Shown piece by piece: positions 33,405 through 46,725 of a DNA stretch of 64,000 bases. Source of the stretch: Coptis chinensis (taxonomy: Eukaryota; Streptophyta; Magnoliopsida; Ranunculales; Ranunculaceae). The stretch covers positions 35,338,501 through 35,402,500 of the forward strand of contig CM027383.1 of assembly GCA_015680905.1 (NCBI GenBank), read 5' to 3'. The first letter of the stretch is position 1. Each line of letters starts with the position of its first letter. The position numbers were made by a program, and so were the translations under genes. Under the pieces are notes generated by a model. That model saw only the letters and a list, made by a program, of their open reading frames with translations, was not told where the DNA came from and did no database searches.

Positions 33405-34837
33405 CTAATTACCAACTTTGCGCTGAAGTATGACAAACAATTCATTTGGTGTAAGAAACCCTTCAGAGAGGATCAATGACTCTTCAATTTTCCTGGTTAA
33501 ACGGTCGAATAATTCATCCATGATCTCACTTCCAAAGTGTTCCTTAAAGACACCCTCCATGCCGGCTCTCAAGTGCTTAGAACATTTCTCAGCATCAGAT
33601 GCCATATGAATCAATGGCGCCATGTCCTCAATAGTGAAACAACCATTTATCTCTACTAGATCTTCCATCTCTTTGCGCGTTGTGCTGTAGACGGGTATGT
33701 TGAACGAGTCTATTTGCGCTTTGCTTAGTATTCCCTGCATTTGATCAATCAGTTTTAGTTGGGCACATTGCTTGATCCTTTCTGCTGCTAGAGTTGTGAG
33801 TTACAGATTTAACAACAGTAACGTAATAGACTTTTTTCTTTTCATATGGAGTAGTATGTCAATATGGGTTTGGGTTCAGAGCTAGAACTAAGAAAATGAA
33901 TCACACATAACAACAGAATATGAAGAATTAAAATAATGGAATATAATTTCAGAATTGAACATCACGTACAATCTTGGCCATATCCATGAGACAAGATCCC
34001 ATGAGATCGAAAAGTCCAGCGAAAATGGACTTGGGAGAAGGAATATCATCGGGTGTAGCTATAAGTAGTAGTCCCATCAATCCTCCAGGGACAACTTCTT
34101 CCGCTCTTGCATTCAAAAATGAACTCATGTCCTTCGCAAATTGAGCTTTAAAAGCTTTTACAACTTCATCTGGTGCATTTGCATAAGTGATCCTACCCTT
34201 ATTCCATGCAGGAGAGTTTTTGTCCAACAATTCGGATGGTAACGTGGATAGCCAATGGAGTGCATAAGAGGAGTGTACAAAATTAAGAGAAGCCTTAGGA
34301 AACAACCGGTCATAGAATGAACCTGGGACACTAGCCGCAAAGTATTGTTTCTCAAGAGGGATAGACTTAAATAGCGTGTTGAAATCGTTATCAATGTGAT
34401 CATTGAAATAAACTTGGAATTCTGGAATATGCATGCTGAGGCTAGGACACTTCTGGTACTTGAGCTTTACAGCGTCCACTACATTCTGTACCACCAGAAA
34501 TGTATTAGGTCCAGTGGAACAACCGAAGTCTGCAATGGTAAATGGATCTGACGTAGAAAATTTTAGGATATCAAGTTTTTCAGCTATTGCTTCATCGATC
34601 ACGGCCTTACTGCTATTCACTCCATCTCTCTACATGATGAAATAAATATGAAGATCAGAACAATCAATTAAAATGAGAAAACCCGAAAATATATTTCAAA
34701 ACAATTGTGACAAATTGACAAAGACGGACTTTCTCATGGTATATAAATAAGACTACCTGATGAGAGGAATTCTGAGTGTAACTATAAACACCTTCTCCCC
34801 TATTCATGGGAAATGATTCAGCAACAGCTTTAGTCAT
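33405..34837 (-). CDS. SABATH family SAM-dependent carboxyl methyltransferase, three exons, apparently intact
   Basis: Exon 1 34757-34837, exon 2 33970-34629, exon 3 33405-33734. Introns are GTAGTC...TAG and GTACGT...CAG, both phase 0, giving 356 residues (family 350-380). SABATH enzymes use SAM to methylate carboxyl groups of small acids such as salicylate, jasmonate, IAA or terpenoid acids. Visible motifs: SAM-binding IADFGCSTGPNTF; PEFQVYFNDHIDNDFNTLF; VPGSFYDRLFP; SLNFVHSSYALHWLS; KDMSSFLNARAEEVVPGG; and C-terminal EHFGSEIMDELFDR. It most resembles the uncharacterised At5g38780-type branch, so the substrate is unknown. Odd: the N-terminal MNGG motif reads MNRG. A TATA-like run (about 34884-34893, minus strand) lies about 50 bp before the ATG. 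Confidence 0.9.
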
Positions 34838-35622
34838 ATCTGTTTTTCTCACACCTTCGTCTCTCTTTCGCGCTCAATAATACGTAAATATATGTAGCTC
34901 AAATTTTCAATAAGAACAACAATGCTATCAAACACAAAACACAGAGCACATAACGTAAAGAATTATTTGTAATTTGCTCATTCAGCAAAAAAAGCTTGTG
35001 GCCCTACTGTTTAGCCGTATTCAGCGTTTGGCCTTCAGTTGTATATATATGTTTATGGGCCTAGTTCTGGTAGCTTTATTTTTATTTTTTGGATAAATCT
35101 GGTTCTGGTAGTTGGTTTATTCAACTTTAACTCTAACAAATTCCAATGAAAATCTGTTTGTTACAATTTCTTTTTTCGATAAAAATGTTCGTTACAATTT
35201 CGCGTTGAACTTTCTGTGAAAATTTGTTTTGTTACTTAATTTTTTTAGGTTGCCCGCCACATGGCAATGACAAGTAATAATCTGGTACTCGAATCAACAG
35301 TTTTTGGTTTTAGCCCCCACCTTCTAGAAATCTACAATAGTGTTAAGCTTTTGGTCCTTTATCCAATGCTGGACAGTTTAAGATAATTTGCCCCCCACCC
35401 CCCGACCAATTCTTCTTGTTAATGGATACTTATGGCAGTTCTTTGTTAATTAGGAATACGAAAAGTCTTAATTAAAAAATACAAATACATGACATGACTT
35501 CATAAGGGTAGTAAGGAATTTATTTCATTCCAATCAGATACATAATGAGGTAAACTCCACTTGTATTACACTAATACTTGTTAAAGTATGAAAAGTCCCA
35601 CAATGTTATAAGTGTGGACACG
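34838..35622. other. Upstream region of the SABATH gene, noncoding
   Basis: The first about 140 bp resemble the 5' flank of the pseudogene copy (24655-24740), so the duplication included some promoter. The rest is AT-rich with a C-rich patch at 35390-35403. No other feature was seen. Confidence 0.5.
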
Positions 35623-37083
35623 TGATAAGCACCCAAAACTGTAATATAAATCTTGTAGAGACATTACATATTAGTTAATTATGTGTATAATGTAATATAA
35701 ATATTGTAGAGACATTACATATTAGTTAATTATGTGTATAATAAATGCAAATTAATTGTATTTTCATGTTTTTACAGATTTCGATATATAAACGATGAAA
35801 TTTCAACAAAATCGGTATTTTAGCATGAAAACAAGGTGAATATGCTAATTGGAAACAAAGCCTTTTTATTAAGTCTAAAAGAAGCCCATTGGAAGCTTAA
35901 ATCAAGCCCATGAAGCCTGGCCAAAATAGTCAATTCCGGGTCAACCCTGGTCAAGTCTTGCAGAAAAGTCAACGAAACTTAAGAAAATCATATCTTTTGA
36001 CTCCGAACTCCGTTTTGGACGTGTGACCTGTCAAAACCATCAGCGCGACAAGCTCTACACAATGGTATATAGGTTCTATCAATTTACTGGACTAGGAATT
36101 AAAACAGGTCCGAACCAAGACAAAGTAAAAATCTAATTACTATTCATCATGATGTCATTAAGTAAAAGCTTATGTAATCACCTACTTTCTCCACTCAATA
36201 TGCATGCACAAACCACTCCTAATTATTTATCTTGTAATGAGAATTACTATTCACCCACTTTCTCCACTTAGATTAAATAAATTCCATTATAAAAGTAGAT
36301 TAATTTATAACATTTGGATTTAAAATGTAAGATGTAATCTTGGCCACCCATTTCACTCCTTTGAAACTATAAATAGGAGGGGTGGTGCTCTAAATAAACT
36401 TGCCAATTTACTTGTGATTTGTGGCCTTGTAGCCCTTCACTCTCTTCTTTTTCTTCTTCTTCTTCTTTATTTTCATTAGTTGTAGTTATCCCACCATGAG
36501 CTAATTCATCCCTTGTGGAGGGCTAGATAAACCCATGTAAGGATAACTCTACTAATGAAGATGTAACTCAATTGCTTAAAATTTAACAAGTTTGATTTTT
36601 ACTTCAATTACAAAATAATTAGAAGTGGAAAACAAACTAGAGGTTGAAGAAGTGCTCTAGAGATAGGGTGCTAATTTAATCTCTCATACTAGTAGATTCT
36701 CTTTAGAGATTAAAAAATTCTACTAGGGATCAAAGTTTAATTATTCACTTTGATTTATCTATGAATCAAGGTGAATATGAAAACTAACAATTGAAATATG
36801 TCTTTCATTAATAGTAGTTTGAATCACATGGTAAATCAATCCTCCACACTTCTCTCTCTTCTATCTTCTTGAGTCATTTTAGAATAAATTTGTTATTAGT
36901 AACTTTTGTAACTTGTAATTAAAAGAAGTAAAGTGTAGTATAAAAACTTCCACCTAAAGCCTTCTCTCATTTAAGGTTTCTCTTGAATAGTCTAGCTAAG
37001 TTGTGAACAAGTGCTTCAATGTTAGGCATGGGACGATTCCTTTACTCGAACTATATTTCAACATGAATCGAGAGTAAGATAAT
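35623..37083 (+). repeat. Diverged LTR A, Tat/Athila-type
   Basis: Starts TGATAAGCACCCAAAACTG, the same type of start as LTR B at 37084. Both continue through an AATTATGTGTNTAATAA motif and, further on, an ATATCTNTTGA block, in the same order. A 51-bp tandem duplication (units at about 35641 and 35692) lies near its start. Its 3' end runs directly into LTR B without a clear terminus, suggesting truncation. Confidence 0.6.
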
Positions 37084-38534
37084 TGATATAAACCCAAAAC
37101 TGTAATATTAAACCCCATAGAGACATATCAATTTGGTTAATTATGTGTCTAATAATCATGAATTAATTATATTTTTGTACTTTTGCAGGGTTTCATGAAA
37201 ATATTGGTTAAACCTGCGTTAAAGCATAGGAACGATGTATATCTGAAGTCTTCCAAATCAGCCGTGTGAAGCTCAATAAAGACGAGGAAGAAAAGTGTCA
37301 ACTTTCGGAGCTCATATCTCTTGAACCTGGACTCTAGTTTCGGCAAGTAAGCTGTCCAGATGATCAGTACGACTACCTCAGGCTAGAATTTGCAGAAATT
37401 GTCGTCCGGGCCCACCAATGGACATAGCATATGGACCCACTTTCCGAGCCCACAAGAAAAGATGAGTCATCAATCATTGAGCATATCAAGGCAAAAGTGC
37501 CAAATTATTAACACAAATGGACACCTTGCATGTGGTTAAATGCATGGTTATCCAAAATAGTGTAATTTTAGCATGATTTGGTTTTGAAGATAGGTTTGTA
37601 ATAAATGTGGGAGGTGGCTTCACGTGGGAGGAAAAGGGAGAAAGCTTAAGTGTGGGCTGATTTGGGGAGTAAAGGGGTTAGACACATTTTCATTCACTTT
37701 TCATTCTCTCATTTTTGCATTTTCACTTTCATGTTTTTTTTTCCAAGTTCTAGAATTCTTCTCTTGTAACACTAAGAACACTTTAGTTTTTTGAATAAAC
37801 TTTTCATATTTTAGGTAAATCAGCACTGATTACTCTTCTACTTCTCTTGTTCTTAATACATTATAATCTAAATTAGTCTAAACTATCCATCCAATGATCA
37901 TGAGCTAAAACCTTCCTTTGTGGAGGGTTTTATGATGCTCATGTGAGGAACAACTTTTGTTATTGATTTCTAGTTATTTGTTTAGGACAAATACACTAGA
38001 CTTTATATCCTACCCCAAAATGGTAGTTGGTGTAGAGTCTAGTTAGGAATTTAGGTGATTTCTTAGAGATAAGTCAGTACTTTTGTTTCTCATACTAGCA
38101 ATTGATATTAGAAATAAGAACATATTGTTAGGGATCAAAACTTTAATTTTTATTAAGATTTGTCTATGAATTCCAATAAATATTAGAGATACAATAAACT
38201 AGATTCAAGCAATAAAAGTTTTTTTCACATGAGTGGATTTAACTCTCCACACCTTTCCATCTATCCATTTCTGTTTTTAGTGGTGCATGTTTACATAACT
38301 TGTAACTTAAGATATCTAAAATCAAGCTAAGTAGTTTGAATATAACTAAACCATCAAAAATCTTTCTCACTAGTTTCCCTTGAACCAACTCTAATTGTAA
38401 CGCTATCCTAGACTTTAGGTTGGAACGAACCCTACTCTAACTAGAAAAATTGAAAAACAATGAGTAAGGAAGTTGAGTAGTACCAAAACGGATAAAGAAA
38501 ATACAATTCTTTACACTGCAAAGTGCTAGCATCA
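37084..38534 (+). repeat. Diverged LTR B, Tat/Athila-type, followed by a PBS-like site
   Basis: Begins TGATATAAACCCAAAACTG and ends GTGCTAGCATCA. The next bases, AATGGCATCGCTGCCATCC (38535-38553), resemble a decayed TGGCGCCGTTGCC primer site used by Athila/Tat elements. About 1.45 kb long. Internal coding sequence is not present downstream, so the element is truncated. Confidence 0.6.
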
Positions 38535-39398
38535 AATGGCATCGCTGCCATCCTAAAGACCAAAGGACCTTCCATTACAAGCTGGAATTGCTCCACGGGG
38601 AAACCCCCCAATCTTCTACCTTTCCTTTATTTCATTTTTTTGCATTTTTTCTTCATTTTTTGAATTTTCCACATTTTGCTACTGATCCGCATACTGATTT
38701 TTGGTTGCACTTACAGGTTCCAAATGCTTGGACCTGGAAACTAGTCTACAACAAAAACTAAGCTTACTGTGAAAAATTTAGCCTGTTGTGCACGTTTCTT
38801 TTCTTTGGCGGACTTGCGGGACGCTAACAAGTTCCAAATTTTAATAGACTATTGTATGATTCACATGTATTATCTAATACATCGTAGGTTATGGACTATT
38901 ATTTGCATCTTAGGTTAGAAATATGTATGAATCATGTGAATACGCCTGTTAATATATATATATACGTTTGAGTGATTATGAATTATATCTTAATATATAT
39001 ATATATATACATACATGCCGGTGATAATGTTTTGCATGGTTATATATATAAGTGGCATGTTTAGCATATATAGTACCTTATGAGTGGTTTAACATTGCTT
39101 AATACCATCTATATACACATTAATAGAATATCTTTCCACGGTAGAATATATATAAGTATGGTGGAATATATTTGCATATTAGCATATATAACTTTTGAGT
39201 TATACATAGTAATTAGGGTGTGTTTTGGTATTTTGGCCATAACTTTGGTTACGGTTGTCTGAATCACGCGTGTGACCTCAATTCGGAAAGATCTCGATAG
39301 CACGCATGCTGTCACCACCAAGCTATGCTCTGTGGTAGCCGTTTACGAGGTCAAAATCCACTATTTTCCCTTCCAAATTCATCATTTTAGAAAACTGT
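38535..39398. other. Remnant of retroelement leader and noncoding DNA
   Basis: The first about 290 bp look like the 5' leader that follows a Tat/Athila PBS (T-rich tract, then CACTTACAGGTTCCAAATG). The remainder is AT-rich, with AT microsatellites at about 38950-38965 and 38996-39010. No gene. Confidence 0.45.
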
Positions 39399-42300
39399 TG
39401 TCACACCCCGAATTTCGACAAAATCGGAAAAACAATATTTGTTCACGACTCTTCGATTTTCGAGGTGTGATGCACTCTTCACTTCCAAAAAACCCATCAT
39501 CTATTTAATTATTCTAATAATTTGAAACCAATAAATTTTTTAAATAAAATAAAAGTTCTCTTCATTACAAAAATTCACAAATATGATTAAGTCACAAATT
39601 TCCTTTCAACAACTCTTTAATTATAATTACAACTGAAAAATACAAAAACATTGTCTCAACTGAAAATCTATTGCACCTCAAGGGAAAACAAAACATATCC
39701 TGTAATGAGACGCTAGCGCAAACCACAAGCATCAACCAACCTTCTTCAACACTAATCCTGTCAAGACTTATCAACTATGTTCATTTAATGAACACACCCG
39801 ATAAGCAAACATGCAAATCGGGTTAGCATTATAAACAATGCTGGTATGAGTAGCCCTAAAATACAAATCATACTAATACATATATATACACAATCAATAA
39901 GACAGTTAGTTCCTCCACCGAGGCACCGTAACTTCCAACGACTAATATGACATTCTTAATTACAATAATTAAGGCAGGAAGTTCCTCCACTGAGGCGCCT
40001 TAGCTTCCAATTCAACAATATTAAGGCATTTAGTTCCTCCACTGAGGCACCTTAGTTTCAAACCGTACTAAGTCAACTGTATCTAATAATAATATAACGA
40101 AACTAAAACTTACTTTATACTTACACTGGTGTAAGCCTAATCACAGAGTAGGTCACACCTGCATAAATAAATCAATACAACCCACCCTTCTGTCAAACCA
40201 TTGTGAATACAAAATAAATTACAATAGAACAAGCATATCATATACCTAATTCCAAACATCTCATTTAAACCAACAAGAACCATCTCAAAGACCAATTTCA
40301 CAACCACAATAAATCATTTATTATCGATTTAAGATACGCTTCGATATATCATCACAATTATTGTTTAGAGTTTCTTCAAGTGTCTCTAAAATCACGTCGT
40401 CTCTATGTCTTACCTAGTTTCCGTGGCTACCACAATCGTTTCCCAACGCCGAACATGTACATCCACATGCCTCCCCTCACATAATGAACCACTCCGTGCG
40501 TAGTTACCCTAAGCGAGAAATCGCATACCAGGTAACCCTCACACGAAAGCCATTATATGAGCACTGCCACTATTCGGCATAAAATATCACGCGTCTCGTT
40601 CTAATTTTGCGAACGGAATAATCAAGCCACTAATCGGCTACACCATAAGGGTCATTCAGATTCACTAAAACGCCAGAAGAGCCAATCAAATCACATACGC
40701 CCTTCACATGGGCCAATCACATGAGTTGTGGTAGCTAGGTTTCAGGATTTTCATTACGTAATTTATTCAGGTGTCATACATTTGTATCTCATAACCATCT
40801 CACTTTATCACGTGCCAAATAAATTATTGCACTAAGCAAAAAATATTTAGAATTATCTCAATATATCTCATAACAACTTTCATTATTTCACGTGCCAGTA
40901 TATTATTGAACTAAGCCACAATCCCGTGGGAAATATCCACAATTACTATCATACCTCATAGTAGCATCGCACAGATATAATGACAGAGCATTTACATCTA
41001 TTTCTCAAAGATATCGCATTTAATAGATATCCTAACATATCATCTTATTTAACAGAACAACAATTTCAACATACCACATAATGTCACAATTGCTCCAACC
41101 GTATCACATAACATTTTTATAGCATTTTAGGAATATCATGTCTCGTAAAATTTCACTCTTGAAAACTATATAAAAACCCAATTGGATCTATTTTAAGTTA
41201 TATGGACCGGCCTAAGAATATTAGAAACTGACCCAAAGAAAACTAATGGATTTCGGCCCAAGCCAACTAAAAATAAAACTGAAACTGGCCCAAAACACAA
41301 ATGGGTTCGGCCCAAAGAATAAATGAAATTTGCCCCAAAGACTAAACTGAAAAAGGCCCAAACAACTAACTTATTTAGGCCCAACCAAACAAAAGAAAAG
41401 TTGGCCCAAACAAAACAAAAGAAACTGGCCCATAGAACTAAACCAAACTGGCCCAAACCAAACAAAAGAAAATCCAAGCCCAACTAAGATATCCGGTTGC
41501 AACTTAACTAAAACTTCACATGGGAGTACTGGATACCCCTCACGGTTATCTCCTCTATCAGACCAGCTCGCGTCCGGCCACCGCAAACCTCCACACACCA
41601 CCATACAAAAAACCAACTGAAATTAATCCAAAAAAAAAACTAATAACATTTAATAAAAGCAAAATCCTCAAATCATTCAATCAATATTCTTCATCAAAAC
41701 TAGATCTAGAATTATCGACGCCATTAACAGCTTCTTCAAGCTTCAATCTTACCCCTTTCCAGCACCCATTCAAACATCAATAGCCAACCTCAAATCATCA
41801 AAGTAAATATCATAAAAACAAGAGTTCAAACCAAAAAGATCAGGACAGGCGACGCCATTAACGCCCTCTCAAAGCTTCGACAGCATCCATTCTCCAGCAC
41901 CAAATCATCCCCACTACCCCCAATCATAAACCAACAAAACAACACAATAATCATAATAAAAGTTCAAATAAATACTGGGCGATTTCTTCTTTGGCTTGCG
42001 CCACCATTACCGACCTCTTCCGAGTTCCAACAGTTCAATAAATTTTAGTAATTAAGAACAACAAACAATATATAACACATTTTTAACAATACGCCAAGTT
42101 TTCAATCAGTTTAAAGCAGAGTTTCAATAGTTCATAATCAATATCGCAACAGTGAACCAGTTTTAACTATTCGACGAGGCTGTAGAATAAGTACAGAAGA
42201 ACTAAGCATAAAAATACTGGATGACAATAAAACTTGGACAATAAAGCTTTTTTTTTCCCTTTATACACGTGAAATAGAAAAATATAACTACTCACATGTA

Positions 42301-42457
42301 TCGCGAAAAAGTATATAGAAAAATGACGACATATAATCCGATCATAAGCTAGCTAAAAGATGCACAATCCGGGCTCCGTTCTTCTTTGTTTTAACTTGTC
42401 TGGTTCTAATAAAAAATTAGTTTTTCTTAAAAATCCTCCATTTTTGAAAAACCATCC

Positions 42458-44436
42458 TGATAACCCGTAAAAACTCAATTAGATTACTCTAACCTTATTC
42501 TTACGGTATCAATATTTTATTTCCTACTCTCACATATAGATTCATGCAATATATATAGAGTCAGGATTCGTTCCACTCTTAACTCTCAAGACTTAAACAA
42601 ATTCAATTGAACAAACACAGAACAATAGTAAGAGTAATGTGTTATGTGAAATTTCTATTCTACGATTATACTACGGATTCAATTTATACTAACAAGATAC
42701 GATAATTCAACTACATAAATACTACGTTGATTCTATGATAAGGAATTAGGGGGGATTTGATTCCATCTTAACTCAACTTAACTTGCTAATGACAAATCGT
42801 CGTAATCCGAATTGAACTGCTTCGCAGAACAATTGGTTCTTCCTAATCCCTAATTACACATGACATTTCTACCAATTATAACTAGCATGTGAACGATTAA
42901 ACCCATTCTCATGGTGACTAATCATTTCTAGAGTGGAAAGGAATTACGACTATTCTATGCTAACACAAATCAAGCTTTCATCAAGGCTTCGCAACCCCCT
43001 CTAATGGAGGTTTAGCCGAGAATCATTCCGCAATCATTTCCATATGAATCTAAACTAAACATAATATCAAGATTCCAACTTTACTAATTTAACAAACAAT
43101 AATTGAAATCTAATTAATAATTAAGAAATGATATCAACAAGAATTTAAACTAGATCTATAAATGTAATGACAAAAAACGAATTGAATAATAATAAACTAT
43201 TTTATTAATCTAATCAAATGAATAACAATAATGTAATACTGAAATTTAATAAGAATTAACTAATGAATTAATGTAAAACTAAATCTAGATCTAAATTATT
43301 CTAATCTAACCCTAGCTATCATTACAAGGAACTAGTTTTCTAAATAAAACTAGATAACTTAAGAACTAAGAGCATCTCTAGGTGGACGCATTCATGGTCG
43401 CATTCTTCAAATTTGAAGAAATGCGTCGGAATTTCCCGGAATTCCAACTCTAGGTAGACGCATTCGTGGTCGTATCACCTGTTTGTTCGCATTCTTGTTC
43501 GCAAATTTGGCAATTTGGATGCGGATGCGGTGCGACATTGGTAATGTTGCGCGCCATTGCAAATGTCGCCCCACAACTTTTTTGACTTTGACCAGCACCA
43601 TACGCCGCCCGGTTCAGATCGTGGCGCCACCAATCTAATGTCGCGTAGGGGTTTTTTTTTCACTTGCGCGCCACTCCTAATGTCGCGTGGGTTGTTTTCA
43701 AATTATATATGAGCGACATTACAACTGTTGCGCGACAGTGCTAATGTCGCGTGTGTTGTTTTTTGGTAATCAAATTTGCGACCACCTAGAGTTGGTCGAA
43801 ATTTGCGACCAACTTCTTCATTCGCATTCTTCAAATATGAAGAGTATGCTACCACCACTTAGAGATGCTCTAAGCTTTTCTTTGTTTTTATATGTTTCAG
43901 ATCCAAAATCGTGCATGGGCTTGGAGCCATGTTTTGGGCCAGAGAATCAGGCCCAAAACCCAATTCTTTCAGTCCAAAAAGGCCTCTTCAGCTGGAGTTG
44001 GCTTTGAAAAACTTTTTGTCCACTTTTACTCCTCTGATTAGGTCAAGGCTTAGACCATTGGAAAGCTCTTTCCGAGCCGGTCGTTTTGACGTAAGGTAGG
44101 CCCAATTCTGAGGTCTGGGTCTAAAGATATGGTCTTTGGAAGTTCTACTGACTTTGTGCACTGTTTCTGCCCGCGTGGACTTTGACTTTTCATCTTTTGA
44201 CCGGGCTTTACAGAGGCTTTGTCTTCTTGAAAATTGGCATTTAATCACAGAACTCCTTAGCAACCGACCTTTGCTCCTTTATCTCGCTAAAGTGGCACAT
44301 TTCTACACATAATGGACTTTAAAGCCTGGAATGCATAAAAACACGTAATCAGTATTAACTCTTACTTATTATTCACATAATTGGTCCAAAAGTACGATTG
44401 TTAAGGGGTTAAAACTATAGTTTTGGGCTCTTATCA
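42458..44436 (-). repeat. 3' LTR of the non-autonomous element (with MITE)
   Basis: 1979 bp, or 1475 bp after removing the MITE and its 3-bp duplication. By eye it differs from the other LTR by roughly 40-50 substitutions, mostly transitions. Confidence 0.92.
43370..43870. mobile_element. Tourist-like MITE (PIF/Harbinger), 501 bp
   Basis: Terminal inverted repeats GAGCATCTCTAGGTGG and GAGCATCTCTAAGTGG, flanked by TAA (43367-43369 and 43871-43873). The partner LTR lacks it and has a single TAA at the corresponding point (near 52168), proving insertion after the LTR element arrived. Interior repeats of GCGACATT/AATGTCGC are notable. No coding capacity. Confidence 0.92.
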
Positions 44437-44449
44437 AACCACCCCCAAA
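44437..44449 (-). other. Polypurine tract of the non-autonomous element
   Basis: On the minus strand TTTGGGGGTGGTT directly precedes the LTR start TGATAAGAGCC. It is the usual G-rich PPT and sets the element's orientation. Confidence 0.8.
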
Positions 44450-46250
44450 CAGCATTTTGCTTGTCCTCAAGCAAATATGAGAAATTAGAATAAGTGACCA
44501 AAAATGGAGTTCTAACTACTCTCGTTTCGCTGAGTGCGATTGCATTTACCATATGCAATAAGGCCTTAAACCACTAGGAATTCCCTAGTGGACGAGTTAT
44601 AGCCTCGTGAGAGTTTTCCAGTGAAGGTACTCACAAACTTCATCTATACTACAACGACTAAGAAATAAAACTATTGTTTCCTCATTCATGTCTCAACTAT
44701 CTATACATCTCACTAGCAAATGAATAAGAATAACCAAGTCAAAAACCTAAGCTAATATATGCATAATAATCAATCATCTATGATACAAATATATATACTA
44801 TGAGTAATACTATGAAATGCCTAGTAGGTTCGTTTCTGAAAAACTCGAGAATAAGCGTCCCTTAAGTAGGTCCTCACATAAATGTCAAGACAAAACCACT
44901 CGATTTTTCAGCTCAAGTTTTAAGCTACTCCAAGTGCGAGTGGGCACACTTTACCTTACAATCTCAATGACAAACAAGGAAGCGGAGTCGATCAAACACA
45001 TCTCCGCCACTTACTATCACACTAACTTATTCCTAATTGAGCTAGAGATCTTTATTAGGTGTCAAGGGGGATTAGGAGATGGTTTTAAGAAGGAAGGAAA
45101 TGGATATTCAAAAGGACAAGTCTGAGATAATAGAGTCTTCATATTATGTAACTTAAAGAAAACCTTGTTATTTTCTTTTGCTTCTATACTTTGTTTCCAT
45201 CCTTAGCTATATTTTTCTTTTTCTTTTATTTGGCTTTTGACTCCCTTTTATTCTATTTTTGGAGTTTTTATTTATTTATATTTTTCTTTTTCTTTTCCTT
45301 GGATGGAAACTTCTTTTCTTTTTCTGAAGCAACTAACTAATTTTTGTTTACACAGGTTTTTCTCTTCTTCTTTCTTCACTCATTCTATTCTCAGACTTAT
45401 TCTAGATTGGGTAAGTTGAATTTTTTATTTTGTTTTGTTTTTGTAACTGGGTAAAGGAATTGTGGTTTATGGAAGGCTAAAGGAAGGCTCAGAGGGGCGA
45501 CTAGCGGAAAATAATTCATAGGTTTGAATTTCGGCTATATCGATCCAAAGAGAGCCTAAATTCTCTCTTAGGATATGGCATAGTGATCAAGCAAGTGGAC
45601 GTGTGATTTCTCTATCCGGATTTTACTTCTCCCTTGTGTCATTTCTCAAATGTTTCGCTCATATAAGGCTTTAAGCTATATTCTCACAGGATTTGTAGAA
45701 TAAGTACTCTAGCCTAGATTTTAGAAACTTACTGCTAACAATCATAGATACTCATGTAATATATTTATAGATAGATGCAAAGATTATTACCTACATATTA
45801 ACCTAAGTTTCTAACAATTATTCTGATACAAAAGCGACGTGAGACTTCTAGATTGTTAAGAGCATAGAGAAAGAAAACAATACCAATATTCCTAAGTGTA
45901 TAGCATAAACTTATTTATTTATATTTTTGAAAATTTTAACTTGAAAACAAATGCATATTATATATATCTATATCCTAACAGATGCATTAATTACACGTGT
46001 TTCTATGCCCCCGAAACAAGAAGCATGCTTTGTCCTCAAAGCATTTAAATAAAGAGGGTAGAAAAATACCATGGAAATGTATGAAATTCTGGAACATCTG
46101 CAAAACAAGGTTAGAACATAGTAATATAGGAAATAAAAAAACTGACGCAACTCTATAAGAGTTCCACCCATTATGGGGTTAACAGAATTAAATTGCTTGG
46201 GACATAAGCAGACACTAACTGAAACTAAAAACTTACCTCCCCTCCAGCAT
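44450..46250. other. Interior of the non-autonomous element, noncoding
   Basis: No protein resemblance. T-rich tracts occur at 45150-45440. Probably the 3' untranslated part of the element. Confidence 0.5.
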
Positions 46251-46532
46251 TTACTCGTCATCCTCCTCTTCTATAAAGAAGTGAGGTTCCTTCGCATCCT
46301 GCCATGCCATTATAATTTGCCAAGCTTGCCGCCATTTATCATCTACGGATGCTAACCTGTTAAGCGCCACTTGGTCAGATGTGGTGTAAGGTGCAACCTG
46401 ATGAGGTTGTATCCTCCACCCTTGCCAAGTCATTGCACGGAAAGATCGAATAATAGAATTGGTGGGTCTCACAATGTCGACCTCAACCCAGTCTGTGAAA
46501 CGGGCACAAAAAATAGGGAAGAAACATAGCAT
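46251..46532 (-). CDS. Unknown ORF of the non-autonomous element (93 aa)
   Basis: An open frame with a Trp-rich middle (WQGWRIQPHQ, DDKWRQAWQIIMAWQ) and an acidic tail EEEDDE. It may be a piece of one longer element protein together with the frame at 46726-47052. I do not recognise the family and no splice evidence joins them. Confidence 0.35.
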   Translation of the reverse strand: MLCFFPIFCARFTDWVEVDIVRPTNSIIRSFRAMTWQGWRIQPHQVAPYTTSDQVALNRLASVDDKWRQAWQIIMAWQDAKEPHFFIEEEDDE

Positions 46533-46725
46533 AATACGGCAACTAATATATGCATAAGAAGATACTTATGCCTCATGATATGGGCTCGTGCTAAACTAGA
46601 CATTAAGGTCTTAGGAAGGTCATATAGCAGGCGTTCCTCAGCTAAAGCAAGGAAAACATCGCAAGTTGCATCATTCGCAGAAGAAAAATGTCACTCCTCT
46701 AATATGTTTAGCATGATAAAGAATA

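Noticed and set aside
41193..41616. Minus-strand frames rich in Trp, Phe and Gly with GLGQF-like repeats
   Set aside because: They come from repeated GGCCCAA words within an old solo LTR; frame breaks and no homology.
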